A stretch of DNA of 64,000 nt from an uncultured Eubacteriales bacterium (GTDB lineage Bacteria; Bacillota; Clostridia; Lachnospirales; Lachnospiraceae). The stretch spans positions 62,001-126,000 of the forward strand of contig OMZX01000001.1 in the NCBI GenBank assembly GCA_900315665.1, read 5' to 3'. The position numbers and the translations under genes were made by a program. Under the pieces are notes generated by a model. That model saw nothing but the letters and a program-made list of their open reading frames with translations. It was not told where the DNA came from and made no database searches. Below are positions 33,213 through 41,604 of the stretch, in pieces. Position 1 is the first letter of the stretch. Each line of letters begins with the position of its first letter.

Positions 33213-33995
33213 TTAAAATATTTTTGAAAAGAAGCTGATGATTGCCGACGGGTCACCGCTTTTCAGGAGATCAGACAGGGCTGACTTCATGATCATGACG
33301 CTGAATACGACGAAAATGGCCGCAACAAAGATCACCATCTCACCGATTGCTGCAAATACCGCACTCTTCATCGCAAAACGGCTGTTATGATTCGTGATCG
33401 TAAGCACTGCCATATAGTCGAAAATAAAGCAGGCCGGCAGAAGCACAAGCAGCATAAGGAGACTGGCTGCAGGAAAATCCATATACATGAGAAGCATGAT
33501 CGGCAGAAGCAGAATATAAATAAAGGTTCTTGCAGTAAAGAATACAGAAAAGAGTGCATCCGGGCGGATCGGTGTGCTGGTATTCAGTGTAAGCGCGCAA
33601 AGACAAGGATAGATGCACTGAATAAGCGCGCTGAACAGCGTAATCCGGAAACCCGTTTGCACACCCTTCCATTTGAGACCGGTCAGAAAAACGATCAAAA
33701 GACTAAGTGCAAAGGATAAATATGCCGTGTTACGGTCCGTTTCATGGAAGGACTGATCGATTACTGCCTGTGGATCTGCAAAAAATGCCTGCACCATGAG
33801 CTTAAGGCTTGTAAGGCTCACGCGTGTCCCTGTCCGAAAATCCTCTGAACGGACTGCAGCCTCCCTGATGATCGCTTCGTATTTCTTTTCATCTGCCGGC
33901 GTTTCTGATTTTCTGTCGAATGTCTCCACGCGAAGCTCCGCCTTCTTCAACTTTTTAGCTGCAGCCTTTTTCTTTCCCTTTTTCTTCTTGCCCAT
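33213..33995 (-). CDS. Multi-pass membrane protein with lysine-rich N-terminus
   Basis: A 260-residue protein I do not recognise, perhaps Yip1-like in layout. The first 20 residues are almost only Lys, Gly and Ala (MGKKKKGKKKAAAKKLKK). A charged segment continues to about residue 85, followed by about five membrane helices (90-110, 118-137, 150-170, 175-195, 210-235). It is a single gene between phnD's promoter region and the DnaA-box array at 34016-34128. The array covers its upstream region, starting 21 bp before the ATG, so DnaA could well influence its transcription. The ribosome site is GAGGTGG. Confidence 0.7.
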   Translation of the reverse strand: MGKKKKGKKKAAAKKLKKAELRVETFDRKSETPADEKKYEAIIREAAVRSEDFRTGTRVSLTSLKLMVQAFFADPQAVIDQSFHETDRNTAYLSFALSLLIVFLTGLKWKGVQTGFRITLFSALIQCIYPCLCALTLNTSTPIRPDALFSVFFTARTFIYILLLPIMLLMYMDFPAASLLMLLVLLPACFIFDYMAVLTITNHNSRFAMKSAVFAAIGEMVIFVAAIFVVFSVMIMKSALSDLLKSGDPSAIISFFSKIF

Positions 33996-34015
33996 ATTCC
34001 ACCTCGAAGCTTAAC

Positions 34016-34128
34016 TTATCCACAATCCCTTTGATTTTATCCACATTCTTCTTGAGAATATGCACACATCAATTGGCGTTTTTCCACATTTTTTATCATT
34101 TATCCACGCACCGATGCACTTTTCCACA
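34016..34128 (+). other. Array of DnaA boxes away from oriC
   Basis: Boxes in the same orientation start at 34016 (TTATCCACA), 34037 (TTATCCACA), 34058 (ATATGCACA, weak), 34080 (TTTTCCACA), 34100 (TTATCCACG) and 34120 (TTTTCCACA). Two are perfect, three have one mismatch and one has two. The spacing of 20-22 bp is about two helical turns, so the sites lie on one face of the DNA. The array is about 24 kb from dnaA and fills the gap upstream of the membrane protein gene. By analogy it could titrate DnaA (datA, Bacillus DnaA-box clusters), recharge it, or regulate the gene. Confidence 0.8.
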
Positions 34129-34153
34129 ATTTGTTGAAATAATTTTATCATAG

Positions 34154-34187
34154 AAAAACGCAGTCCACAATGGAGTGAACTGCGTTT
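34154..34187 (-). terminator. Terminator of the amino-acid ABC operon
   Basis: AAACGCAGT and ACTGCGTTT with an inner CAC/GTG pair, then a T run on the minus strand, right after the ATPase stop. Confidence 0.8.
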
Positions 34188-34192
34188 CTGTT

Positions 34193-34957
34193 TTATAGGA
34201 TTCCCTGATATCTTCCGAGAAAAGCTTTCATTCTGGCGTTTTCGGAGTTGAAGACCTCTTTAGCAGTACCCTGCTCTACGATGACACCGTCAGCCATGAA
34301 GATCACCTGATCCGAAATATCCTTTGCAAAGGCCATCTCGTGTGTGACGATCACCATCGCGATATGAAGCTCCTTCAGGGATTTGATCACCTTTAAGACC
34401 TCCTGCGTGAGCTCCGGATCCAGTGCGCTTGTCGGCTCATCGAAAAATAGTACCCTTGGATTCAGTGCCAACGCTCTTGCGATGGCGACTCTCTGCTGCT
34501 GTCCGCCGGACAGCTGATACGGATAGGCCGAAGCCCGGTCCCGAAGTCCCATTTTTTCAAGAAGCTGAAGCCCTCTGTCCTCCGCATCCTTTTTCGGTGT
34601 TTTCTTAACATGTACGAGTGCATCTGTAACATTCTGCAGCACAGTCCAGTGCGGAAAAAGATTAAACTGCTGAAATACCAGCCCGTATACAGACTTTACC
34701 GCGCGAAGCGTTTTCTTATCCGCATAAACTGCCTTCCCTGTGTCATCATTCTCACAGACCACGGTTCCGTCATAGAGGAGACTGCCGGCATCCATCCGCT
34801 CAAGAAGTGTCGCACAGCGGAGCAGTGTCGACTTACCGGAGCCCGAAGGTCCGATGATCGAAACGATTTCTCCATCTGATACCGTAAGGCTGATATCCTT
34901 GAGAACCTCGAGCTCGCCGAAGCTCTTCTTTACATTTTTCATTTCCAGAAGATTCAT
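34193..34957 (-). CDS. Polar amino-acid ABC transporter ATPase
   Basis: A 254-residue ATPase of the GlnQ/HisP group. Walker A is GPSGSGKST, signature [15 protein letters not shown], Walker [16 protein letters not shown] and switch VTHEMAFA. It is the third gene of a binding protein-permease-ATPase operon and ends at a terminator. An 83-bp AT-rich gap separates it from the permease. A single DnaA-like box (TGTGGATAT, 35031-35039) lies there but is isolated. Confidence 0.94.
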   Translation of the reverse strand: MNLLEMKNVKKSFGELEVLKDISLTVSDGEIVSIIGPSGSGKSTLLRCATLLERMDAGSLLYDGTVVCENDDTGKAVYADKKTLRAVKSVYGLVFQQFNLFPHWTVLQNVTDALVHVKKTPKKDAEDRGLQLLEKMGLRDRASAYPYQLSGGQQQRVAIARALALNPRVLFFDEPTSALDPELTQEVLKVIKSLKELHIAMVIVTHEMAFAKDISDQVIFMADGVIVEQGTAKEVFNSENARMKAFLGRYQGIL

Positions 34958-35040
34958 AGCATGATCCGCCGTTTTTAAGCTTTCATTTATTTTTTTAATT
35001 TCGACTCTGTGTTCTGCCCTGAAACAGACCTGTGGATATG

Positions 35041-35691
35041 TCAGCGATAGTAATCCATGCTCTTTTCGAGCTTGTCCATGACGATCGCTACGACAAAATT
35101 AAACACGTAGTAAAAAATGCCAGCGACGATCAGCGGTACCATCGAGGTCTGGCTGGAGGCCAGCGCCTTAGCCTTTGTAAACATTTCCATGACGGAAATG
35201 GAAAAGGCAAGCGAGGTGTCCTTGACAAGTGTGATGACCTCGTTCGTAACAGATGGCAGAATCCGCTTGATGACCTGCGGGAGGATGATCCGGCGGAAGC
35301 ATTGGGATCTGGTATATCCGAGGACCTCGGCGGCTTCATACTGCCCGACAGGCATCGACTGAATACCTGACCGGTAGATTTCTGCAAAATAGGCGGCGTA
35401 GTTAATGATAAAGCCGATGTAAACTGCAGAATTCCGGTAGGTCGGGTTCAGCTTCATGTGAAAAAGATAATACGGGCCGTAGTACACGACAAAAAGCTGC
35501 AGCATGAGCGGTGTGCCGCGCATGATCGAAATGTAGACCTTTGTAATCGTGCTGAGAACCTTGTTTTTTGACATCCGCCCGAAGGAAACAAAGAGTCCCA
35601 GCGGAAGGCTGAACAGCAATGTGATGATAAAAATGTTTACGGATACACCGAGCCCCTCGAGAAGCTGGATGCAGATATTTGCTAAGCTCAC
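35041..35691 (-). CDS. Polar amino-acid ABC transporter permease
   Basis: A 216-residue inner-membrane permease of the HisM/GlnP family with about five helices. Landmarks are [20 protein letters not shown] and the coupling loop [21 protein letters not shown]. The start is a GTG at 35691, five bases after AAGGGG. It lies 21 bp after the binding-protein gene. A single permease gene is present, so it probably acts as a homodimer. Confidence 0.93.
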   Translation of the reverse strand: MSLANICIQLLEGLGVSVNIFIITLLFSLPLGLFVSFGRMSKNKVLSTITKVYISIMRGTPLMLQLFVVYYGPYYLFHMKLNPTYRNSAVYIGFIINYAAYFAEIYRSGIQSMPVGQYEAAEVLGYTRSQCFRRIILPQVIKRILPSVTNEVITLVKDTSLAFSISVMEMFTKAKALASSQTSMVPLIVAGIFYYVFNFVVAIVMDKLEKSMDYYR

Positions 35692-35712
35692 GGATTCCCC
35701 TTCAAGACAATG

Positions 35713-36606
35713 TTATTTCAATGTGAACACATTTGAGCCGAACCACTCATTTGAGATCTTTTCTACTGTTCCATCAGACTGCATCTCCATGAGAGCATCC
35801 TTTACCTTGCCTGCCAGCTCGTCATTGCCCTTCTTGAAGCCGATGCCGTACTCCTCTGCAGAGAGTGTCTCATCGAGGATCCGCATCTTCTTTCCGGAGG
35901 AGGTGATCTGATAGCCTGCTACGATGGAATCCATGCAGACGGCATCGCAGGCGCCTGCTTCGAGATCCATGAGTGCCGTGTTGTAATCAGCGACCTCTAC
36001 GACAGATCCGAAGGTGCTGGAAAGTGCCGTGTTATCATTGAGTGCGTCAAGCCCGGAGCTGTCCTTCTGCACCTCGACAGCCTTACCTGCGAGATCGGCC
36101 GGTGTCTGAACATCACTGTCTTCATTGACGACGAAGACCTGATTGTTTGCCATATACGGCCCAACCCAGGTATAGTCATCCTCTCTACCCTGCATCGTGA
36201 AGCCATTCCAGATACAGTCAATGTTGCCGGACTCAAGCTCCATGTCCTTAGCATCCCAGTTGATCGGCTGCGGCACATAGGTTAAGGAAAGTCGGCTTGC
36301 AACCTCCTTTGCGAGGTCAAGATCGAAGCCGGTGTACTGTCCGTCGTCCCCGACGAAGCCCATCGGCGGAAATTCCTGATCGAAGCCGACGATGAAGGAT
36401 CCGCCTTCAGCTCCTGCTGCCTCTGTGGCCGCAGCTGTCGTTTCCTTCGCGGCTTCCGTAGCTGCTGCCGTGGTAGCGGCTTCTGTTGCAGCCGCTGTCG
36501 TCGCTGCTGCCGTCGTCGCTGCTGCCGAACCGGACGATCCGCAGGCCGCAAGGCCTCCAACCATTACCGCTGCCATTGTCATCGAAATAAGCCTTCTGTT
36601 TTTCAT
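35713..36606 (-). CDS. Polar amino-acid-binding lipoprotein
   Basis: A 297-residue binding protein of the SBP_bac_3 family. The signal MKNRRLISMTMAAVMVGGLAAC ends in a lipobox. A Thr/Ala-rich linker (about 24-62, repeated TTAAA units) leads to the fold that begins FIVGFDQEFPPMGFVGDDGQ, with YTGFDLDLAKEVASRL and AVEVQKDSSG typical of cystine, glutamine or arginine binders. The ATG at 36606 follows GGGGGAGAG; the frame extends nine codons upstream without support. It has its own near-consensus promoter. The amino acid bound cannot be told apart by sequence alone. Confidence 0.93.
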   Translation of the reverse strand: MKNRRLISMTMAAVMVGGLAACGSSGSAAATTAAATTAAATEAATTAAATEAAKETTAAATEAAGAEGGSFIVGFDQEFPPMGFVGDDGQYTGFDLDLAKEVASRLSLTYVPQPINWDAKDMELESGNIDCIWNGFTMQGREDDYTWVGPYMANNQVFVVNEDSDVQTPADLAGKAVEVQKDSSGLDALNDNTALSSTFGSVVEVADYNTALMDLEAGACDAVCMDSIVAGYQITSSGKKMRILDETLSAEEYGIGFKKGNDELAGKVKDALMEMQSDGTVEKISNEWFGSNVFTLK

Positions 36607-36653
36607 AATGCTTCTCTCCCCCTTTGATTCCAAAATACTTCACATGATTCATC

Positions 36654-36682
36654 ACTCTACCATGGTAAAGCATTGGCGTCAA
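36654..36682 (-). promoter_or_regulatory. Promoter for the amino-acid ABC operon
   Basis: On the minus strand TTGACG and TAGAGT are 17 bp apart, 48 bp before the start codon. A CCATGG palindrome lies in the spacer. Confidence 0.65.
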
Positions 36683-36693
36683 GAGTCATTTAA

Positions 36694-36735
36694 AAAAATC
36701 TGTCACGCGCAGATTCCTGCGCGTGACAGATTTTT
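36694..36735. terminator. Strong terminator after the trigger-factor-like gene
   Basis: A 19-bp perfect inverted repeat (AAAAATCTGTCACGCGCAG) with a 4-nt loop and T runs on both strands. The stop codon of the upstream gene lies within the arm. Confidence 0.9.
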
Positions 36736-37954
36736 AATTCGCGGCTGTGGTCGTCTCAGTTTCTACAACCTTAATCTGAGAAACGATGTAATCAAAGACA
36801 GCGTCATTGACGGCCTCTTCCTTTACGGCATCTCCACCGTATTTCTCGATGAGCTGGATCCGGTTTGTTTTTGTACCGGAAAGACCGGAGATCTTTTCGG
36901 CGAGGGCATCAAGCATCTCACTGGTTGCGCTGATATTCTTCTCCTCTGCAATGGTCTTCATAACGAGCTTCTGCTTGGCAAAATCCTCTGCATAGGACTT
37001 CATCTCCGTCTCGAAATCTGAAACCGAAATCCCAAGGACATTCATCGCGCCGGCAAGATCATAGCCGTACTGCTGATACTGCTGGATCTCCTGCTGTACG
37101 ACATAGGCATAGGCATAATCATTCATCTCGTCCGAGATACTGAATTCGGATTTGTCAACGATCTGCTCCAGTGCAGACTGGTGAACATTTGAATCGTACT
37201 GGTAGTTGATCTGGGCTTCGAGGAGTCCCTTCTGCTCACTTCTAAATTCATCGATTGTTGTCGCGCTGGTGCCGATGGCGGAGGCATTGTCCTTTAACCA
37301 CTGCTCTGTAAGCTCCGGTGTGGTCTTCACTGAGTTGATGGTAACGGCAAATTCCGCATCCTTGCCGGCAAGATCGGTATTTGAATAGTCAGACGGGAAG
37401 GTAACCTTCACAGTAACCTTATCACCCTTCTTATGTCCGATCAGCTGATCCTCGAAGCCGTCAATGAAGGTGCCGGAGCCGAGTGAAAGGTCATAGCCCG
37501 TTGCGGTGCCGCCGTCAAAGGCTTCTCCATCGATGGTGCCGATATAATCGATGTTGACCGTATCGCCGGATTTTGCTGCTTCGTCGGTTTCTGTCATGAA
37601 CTGCTGCAGGAGATAATTAATCTGAGAATCGACCATCGCATCATCGACGGTCAGCTTCTTTGTGGTTTCTACCATGATGGTCGTAAGATCCGGCAGCTTT
37701 ACGGTGCCCATATCCTTCAGCATCGGTTCTGTCGGTACCGTCATGGCTTCGAGCTTCTGTACCTCCGGATCGTCGGATGAAATTTCAGAAGCTGTAGCTG
37801 TCGTGTCGGTACTGCTGGTTTCAGCTTCACCGGCAGCTGTCGTTTCTGCTGCCGCTGCGGTCGTTTCCTTATTGTCAGCTGCCTTCTGACCGCAGGCAGC
37901 AAGGGAAAGTGTCATAAGCCCTGCCGCGAGGGCAAGCATATAGTTCTTCTTCAT
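36734..37954 (-). CDS. Lipoprotein trigger factor (extracytoplasmic peptidyl-prolyl isomerase)
   Basis: A trigger-factor-like folding helper that carries a lipoprotein signal (MKKNYMLALAAGLMTLSLAAC) and a Thr/Ala/Glu linker, so it works outside the membrane. It lacks the N-terminal ribosome-binding domain of cytoplasmic trigger factor. An FKBP-type isomerase domain lies at about residues 130-205 (GDTVNIDYIGTIDGEAFDGG and SGTFIDGFEDQLIGHKKGD). The C-terminal helical domain (about 210-385) resembles the chaperone arms of trigger factor and SurA. The length is 406. It follows an M18 aminopeptidase and lepB on one strand, suggesting an export-related operon. Its role would parallel PrsA. Confidence 0.9.
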   Translation of the reverse strand: MKKNYMLALAAGLMTLSLAACGQKAADNKETTAAAAETTAAGEAETSSTDTTATASEISSDDPEVQKLEAMTVPTEPMLKDMGTVKLPDLTTIMVETTKKLTVDDAMVDSQINYLLQQFMTETDEAAKSGDTVNIDYIGTIDGEAFDGGTATGYDLSLGSGTFIDGFEDQLIGHKKGDKVTVKVTFPSDYSNTDLAGKDAEFAVTINSVKTTPELTEQWLKDNASAIGTSATTIDEFRSEQKGLLEAQINYQYDSNVHQSALEQIVDKSEFSISDEMNDYAYAYVVQQEIQQYQQYGYDLAGAMNVLGISVSDFETEMKSYAEDFAKQKLVMKTIAEEKNISATSEMLDALAEKISGLSGTKTNRIQLIEKYGGDAVKEEAVNDAVFDYIVSQIKVVETETTTAAN

Positions 37955-37963
37955 GGTAACTCC

Positions 37964-39355
37964 TTATTTATTAAAGGCCTTAAAGGCTTTATAGGTATAG
38001 TAGACGTCGAGCTTTGATGTGATCTCAAACGGTGCATGCATGGAAAGAACTGCGACGCCGAGATCGACGGTATCGACATCCATGTCAGCGATGAACTTGG
38101 CGATCGTTCCGCCGCCGCCGAGATCAACCTTGCCGAGTTCGCCAATCTGCCACATGACATCATCATCTTCCATGTACTTGATGACCTTGTACATGGTCTC
38201 GGCAGAGGCGTCATTTGAGCCGGACTTGCCTCTTGAGCCTGTGTATTTTGTCAGTACCGGGCCCTTGTTCATGAAGGAGGCATTGGCCTTTTCAAACACA
38301 TCCGGAAATGTCGGGTCGAAGGCTGCGTTTACATCGGCGCTTAAACACATGGAATTCCGAAGGACGTCTCTTGCACGGACGCCCTCCGCTTCGACGAGAT
38401 CCTCGACGTAGTGAAGCAGCATATCCGACGCCATGCCGGATACGCCTTCGGAACCGATCTCCTCCTTATCGACGAGGACAGTGACTGTCGTGTACTCCGG
38501 CTTCTTCGCTTCGAGCTCCGCCATCAAAGCAGTATAGGCACAGACCTTATCGTCTTGTCCATAGGAACCGACCATGGAGCAGTCAAGTCCTACATCGACG
38601 GCATGCTGTGCGGGAACAAAGGTAAGCTCTGCACGGAGAAAGTCCTCCTCGACGATGCCGTATTTTTCATTGAGGATGCTGAGCACTTTAAGCTTAAAGA
38701 CTTCCTTAACCTCCTTATCCGGGATCGGCGTAGAGCCGAGGATAACGTTAAGCTCCTCGCCCTTCAGTCCTTCGGAAAGCTTCCGCTGGTTCTGCTCCTG
38801 CGAAAGATGCGGAAGAAGATCTGATACGACAAACACCGGATCACCGGGATTCTCACCAAGATTAAGATCGACAGCTTCGCCGTTTTTCAGCATGATGCGG
38901 CCATGGAGTGCGAGCGGCGTCACACCCCACTGATATTTCTTAATGCCTCCATAATAGTGCGTCTTAAAGAAGCTGATCTCTTCCTTTTCGTAAAGTGGAT
39001 TCGGCTTTAAGTCAAGACGCGGAGAATCAATGTGTGCGATATTAAAATGAAGTCCCTCGAGAAGCGGCTTCTTTCCGAAGGTCGTCAGGATGATATTCTT
39101 GCCGCGGTTATCATAGTATACCTTTTCGCCCGTCTTATAACGTTTGCCACGTGAAAACGGCGTATAGCCCGCATCTTCCGCAAGCTTTTTCGTATAACGG
39201 ACAGCCTCACGCTCAATCTTTGCATTATCTAGAAAGGTTTTATAGCCTTCGCAAAAGCTCTGCGCCTTTTCCATCTCCTCCGGGCGCTCCATACCGATAT
39301 TTTTCATTTGATAGCAGAGCTTCTCCTGAAGCTTCTGTCCTTCTGTTTTTGCCAT
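37964..39355 (-). CDS. M18-family aminopeptidase
   Basis: A zinc aminopeptidase that removes N-terminal, often acidic, residues. The 463-residue protein shows the metal ligands and catalytic residues in order: FNIAHIDSPRLDLKP, SYGQDDKVCAYTALM, LVDKEEIGSEG and VLSMHAPFEI, with the family's HYYGGIKKYQW and GSRGKSGSNDASAE stretches. There is no signal peptide, so it should be cytoplasmic. It lies 17 bp after lepB and 9 bp before the lipoprotein trigger factor, within one transcription unit. Confidence 0.94.
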   Translation of the reverse strand: MAKTEGQKLQEKLCYQMKNIGMERPEEMEKAQSFCEGYKTFLDNAKIEREAVRYTKKLAEDAGYTPFSRGKRYKTGEKVYYDNRGKNIILTTFGKKPLLEGLHFNIAHIDSPRLDLKPNPLYEKEEISFFKTHYYGGIKKYQWGVTPLALHGRIMLKNGEAVDLNLGENPGDPVFVVSDLLPHLSQEQNQRKLSEGLKGEELNVILGSTPIPDKEVKEVFKLKVLSILNEKYGIVEEDFLRAELTFVPAQHAVDVGLDCSMVGSYGQDDKVCAYTALMAELEAKKPEYTTVTVLVDKEEIGSEGVSGMASDMLLHYVEDLVEAEGVRARDVLRNSMCLSADVNAAFDPTFPDVFEKANASFMNKGPVLTKYTGSRGKSGSNDASAETMYKVIKYMEDDDVMWQIGELGKVDLGGGGTIAKFIADMDVDTVDLGVAVLSMHAPFEITSKLDVYYTYKAFKAFNK

Positions 39356-39372
39356 GTAGTTCTCCTTATTTT

Positions 39373-40122
39373 TTATTTTACAAGACCCATGTCGTTCAAA
39401 GGCCAGTACTTAACATACACCTTTGCGATCATTTTGTCTTTGGAAACAAACTGATTCTCTGTCCAGTAGCGCGCATCAGCAGAGTTGTTACGGTTATCAC
39501 CCATCATGAAATAGCTGTTCTCCGGTACAGTAACATCGACCGTCGGAAACTGCTCACCGCTCACAATCATCGGCTCCGGAAGATAAGTTTCTTCCTGCTC
39601 TACCCCATTGATATAAACCTTGCCGACCGGTACCTCGATATCAGACGTATCGCCGTTTGCAGAACCGATCGTGATATTATGAAAATCAGAAGCCGGTGCT
39701 GTCCCAGTCTGTTTGATCTCAATGTGGTCGCCCGGCATGCCGATGACTCGCTTTACATAATAAACGACCTTATTTTTCCTGTCTTCGCGGCCGCAGACAG
39801 GGCAGACGCCGCTGTCCGTCTCACGATACATCGTACCATCATTTTTACACTGATAGCCATAAATGAAGATTGCGACATCGCCACGACTCACCTCTCCGAA
39901 GGTATAGGTGAGACGCGAGCCGAAGACCCTGGCGCCCGGCATGATCGTATCCTCCATGGAACCAGTCGGGATCGTCGAATTCGCAATGATAAAATTATTA
40001 AGGCAGAAGGCCAGTACACCGGCAATGACGATAACCTTGATCCATTCGAGAATTTCTGACAGAACACCGCCGGATTTTTTAGCGGTTCTCTCTTTTCTAT
40101 TCTCTTCGCTGGAATTTTCCAT
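39373..40122 (-). CDS. lepB: Signal peptidase I with a cysteine-containing insertion
   Basis: A membrane-bound Ser/Lys protease that removes signal peptides. The sequence has one N-terminal membrane helix (about 27-48), the catalytic Ser55 in NSTIPTGSMEDTI, the Lys124 in VVYYVKRVIGMPGD and the final MGDNRNNSADARYW. Between the catalytic boxes an insertion (about 88-117) reads YGYQCKNDGTMYRE and GVCPVCGRED, with Cys92, Cys107 and Cys110 in a zinc-ribbon-like spacing not found in standard enzymes. There is no obvious fourth Cys. It is the first gene of the operon with the aminopeptidase and the lipoprotein trigger factor. The length (249) is normal for Gram-positives or slightly long. Confidence 0.94.
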   Translation of the reverse strand: MENSSEENRKERTAKKSGGVLSEILEWIKVIVIAGVLAFCLNNFIIANSTIPTGSMEDTIMPGARVFGSRLTYTFGEVSRGDVAIFIYGYQCKNDGTMYRETDSGVCPVCGREDRKNKVVYYVKRVIGMPGDHIEIKQTGTAPASDFHNITIGSANGDTSDIEVPVGKVYINGVEQEETYLPEPMIVSGEQFPTVDVTVPENSYFMMGDNRNNSADARYWTENQFVSKDKMIAKVYVKYWPLNDMGLVK

Positions 40123-40220
40123 ATATCTTCCTTTCTGCGATTATCTTTAGAAAAGCCTTATGTAAGAAGCCGAAATCTACGAAGCTTTACTTATAAAAGC
40201 CTTTTTAACAATTGTTCTAC

Positions 40221-40249
40221 AGTGTAGCAAAACATTACCCTTTGTTCAA
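40221..40249 (-). promoter_or_regulatory. Promoter for lepB
   Basis: On the minus strand TTGAAC and TACACT are 17 bp apart. The -35 overlaps the end of the upstream DUF3783 gene, about 100 bp before lepB. Confidence 0.5.
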
Positions 40250-40549
40250 CTGCTCGTGTTCTTTTGAAAGCTCATCGTAAAGCTTTCTTAAGCTCCACTT
40301 CTTATTTTGAGCCGTCTCCACACACTTAAGCGGAATCTTGACACCCCTTTTATGAAGAAGCGAAATGAACTGATTGAGTTCCCCGGATGTAAATCCGGAA
40401 AAAACGAGAAGCTCTGCATCCGTCGGTAGTGTTTCGATATCTTCCGGCTCCGGGAGGATTCTCGCCTTCGTAAGCATTGCTATGCTCCTCACGATTTTTA
40501 TCTTTTCCTGTTCTTCATTTTTTCTGTTAATATACAATATTTGTTTCAT
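40235..40549 (-). CDS. DUF3783-family protein
   Basis: A small cytoplasmic protein of about 104 residues resembling DUF3783. The conserved part is LLVFSGFTSGELNQFISLLH, then KIPLKCVETAQNKKWSLRKL and a charged Lys/Glu C-terminus. The function is unknown. I place the start at the ATG at 40549 (MKQILYINRKN), which gives the usual beta-strand N-terminus; an ATG at 40588 and a GTG at 40603 are alternatives. Ribosome sites are weak for all. It stands alone, divergent from the hydrolase and upstream of lepB's promoter. Confidence 0.72.
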   Translation of the reverse strand: MKQILYINRKNEEQEKIKIVRSIAMLTKARILPEPEDIETLPTDAELLVFSGFTSGELNQFISLLHKRGVKIPLKCVETAQNKKWSLRKLYDELSKEHEQLNKG

Positions 40550-40616
40550 TTGATGACACACTTTCTCTTTAGAAAAAACCTTGTTCATTTTAGCAGAGTT
40601 CACGCGACTGGTACAG

Positions 40617-40645
40617 TTGAAAGGGCGATTTCTTAATGATAAACT
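40617..40645 (+). promoter_or_regulatory. Promoter for the hydrolase-phosphatase pair
   Basis: TTGAAA and TAAACT are 17 bp apart, 38 bp before the chosen start codon. Confidence 0.6.
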
Positions 40646-40683
40646 AAGGAAGATTTCAAAATTCTTGCATGATGGAGGTCACT

Positions 40684-41604
40684 ATGGAGAAAAGGGTATG
40701 GTATACAGCATCGTCAAACGGGATTGGTCGTATTTATAATGCCTCCATCCGCGACGAACATGTCGATGCGAAGGGAATCTTCATTATCGTACATGGGATG
40801 TCAGAACACTCTGATCGATATCTGGCCCTTTCTAAAAAGCTCGCGGCAAAGGGCTATATCGTCGGCCTCCAGGACCTTCAGGGACATGGACGTTCACAAA
40901 ATCTTCCGGGGAATTTCGGGCCTGAGCATGGTTTTCAATATATGCTCCACGATCTTCATCGCCTGGTTCTCAGGCTTATGAAATGGTATCCATCTCTTCC
41001 AGTCATCATGCTCGGTCATTCCATGGGCTCCTTCCTTGCCAGGTCCTATGTGCTTCGTTTCCCCGGTGACCTTTCGGGTCTCATTATTTCCGGTACTGCC
41101 GGCTTCCAATATTCCTATTACGCTGTACTTGCTTCTTTGACAGCAGATATCAAGATGCATGGAGATAACCTATGCATGGATAAATATGATGAAGCCTTTA
41201 TGAAATACATGAATCGTGCAATTAAAGAACCACACCATCCGGCGGCCTGGTGCACGACCGATGACGCACTTCTTATGGCACGAAATGAGGATCCTCTTTC
41301 ATGCCGCCTGACGATTGGGGCTTACCGCGACATGCTTAGTGCGCTCATTAATATTCGTCCTGAAAAATGGGCTGCCCTTGTCCCAATGATCCCGATCTAT
41401 ATTTTTTCCGGCGGGGCAGATCCTGTCGGTAATTTTGGCGCAGGCCCTGCTGAAGTGTATGCATGGCTTTATGAAACAGGACATGATGTAACGCTGAGAC
41501 TCTATCCGGGGAAGCGTCATGAAATGTTAAATGAAACAAACCGGAATGAAGTCGAAGAAAATCTTTTCCGATGGTTAGACGATAAAGCCTTCCGAACACT
41601 ATGA
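40684..41604 (+). CDS. Alpha/beta hydrolase (monoacylglycerol lipase/lysophospholipase-like)
   Basis: A 306-residue serine hydrolase of the Hydrolase_4 group. Motifs are the oxyanion region FIIVHGMSEHSDRY, the nucleophile elbow MLGHSMGSFLA, the acid region PIYIFSGGADPVGNFG and the catalytic His in YPGKRHEMLNE. There is no signal peptide. The start at 40684 is chosen because TGGAGG lies six bases before it; an ATG at 40669 covers that ribosome site. The stop overlaps the next gene by 4 bp (ATGA). It would hydrolyse monoacylglycerols or lysophospholipids; the true substrate is unknown. Confidence 0.9.
   Translation: MEKRVWYTASSNGIGRIYNASIRDEHVDAKGIFIIVHGMSEHSDRYLALSKKLAAKGYIVGLQDLQGHGRSQNLPGNFGPEHGFQYMLHDLHRLVLRLMKWYPSLPVIMLGHSMGSFLARSYVLRFPGDLSGLIISGTAGFQYSYYAVLASLTADIKMHGDNLCMDKYDEAFMKYMNRAIKEPHHPAAWCTTDDALLMARNEDPLSCRLTIGAYRDMLSALINIRPEKWAALVPMIPIYIFSGGADPVGNFGAGPAEVYAWLYETGHDVTLRLYPGKRHEMLNETNRNEVEENLFRWLDDKAFRTL

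Noticed and set aside
35031..35039. Single DnaA-like box (TGTGGATAT) in the amino-acid transporter operon
   Set aside because: Isolated, with one mismatch; such sites occur by chance and it is not part of the 34-kb array.
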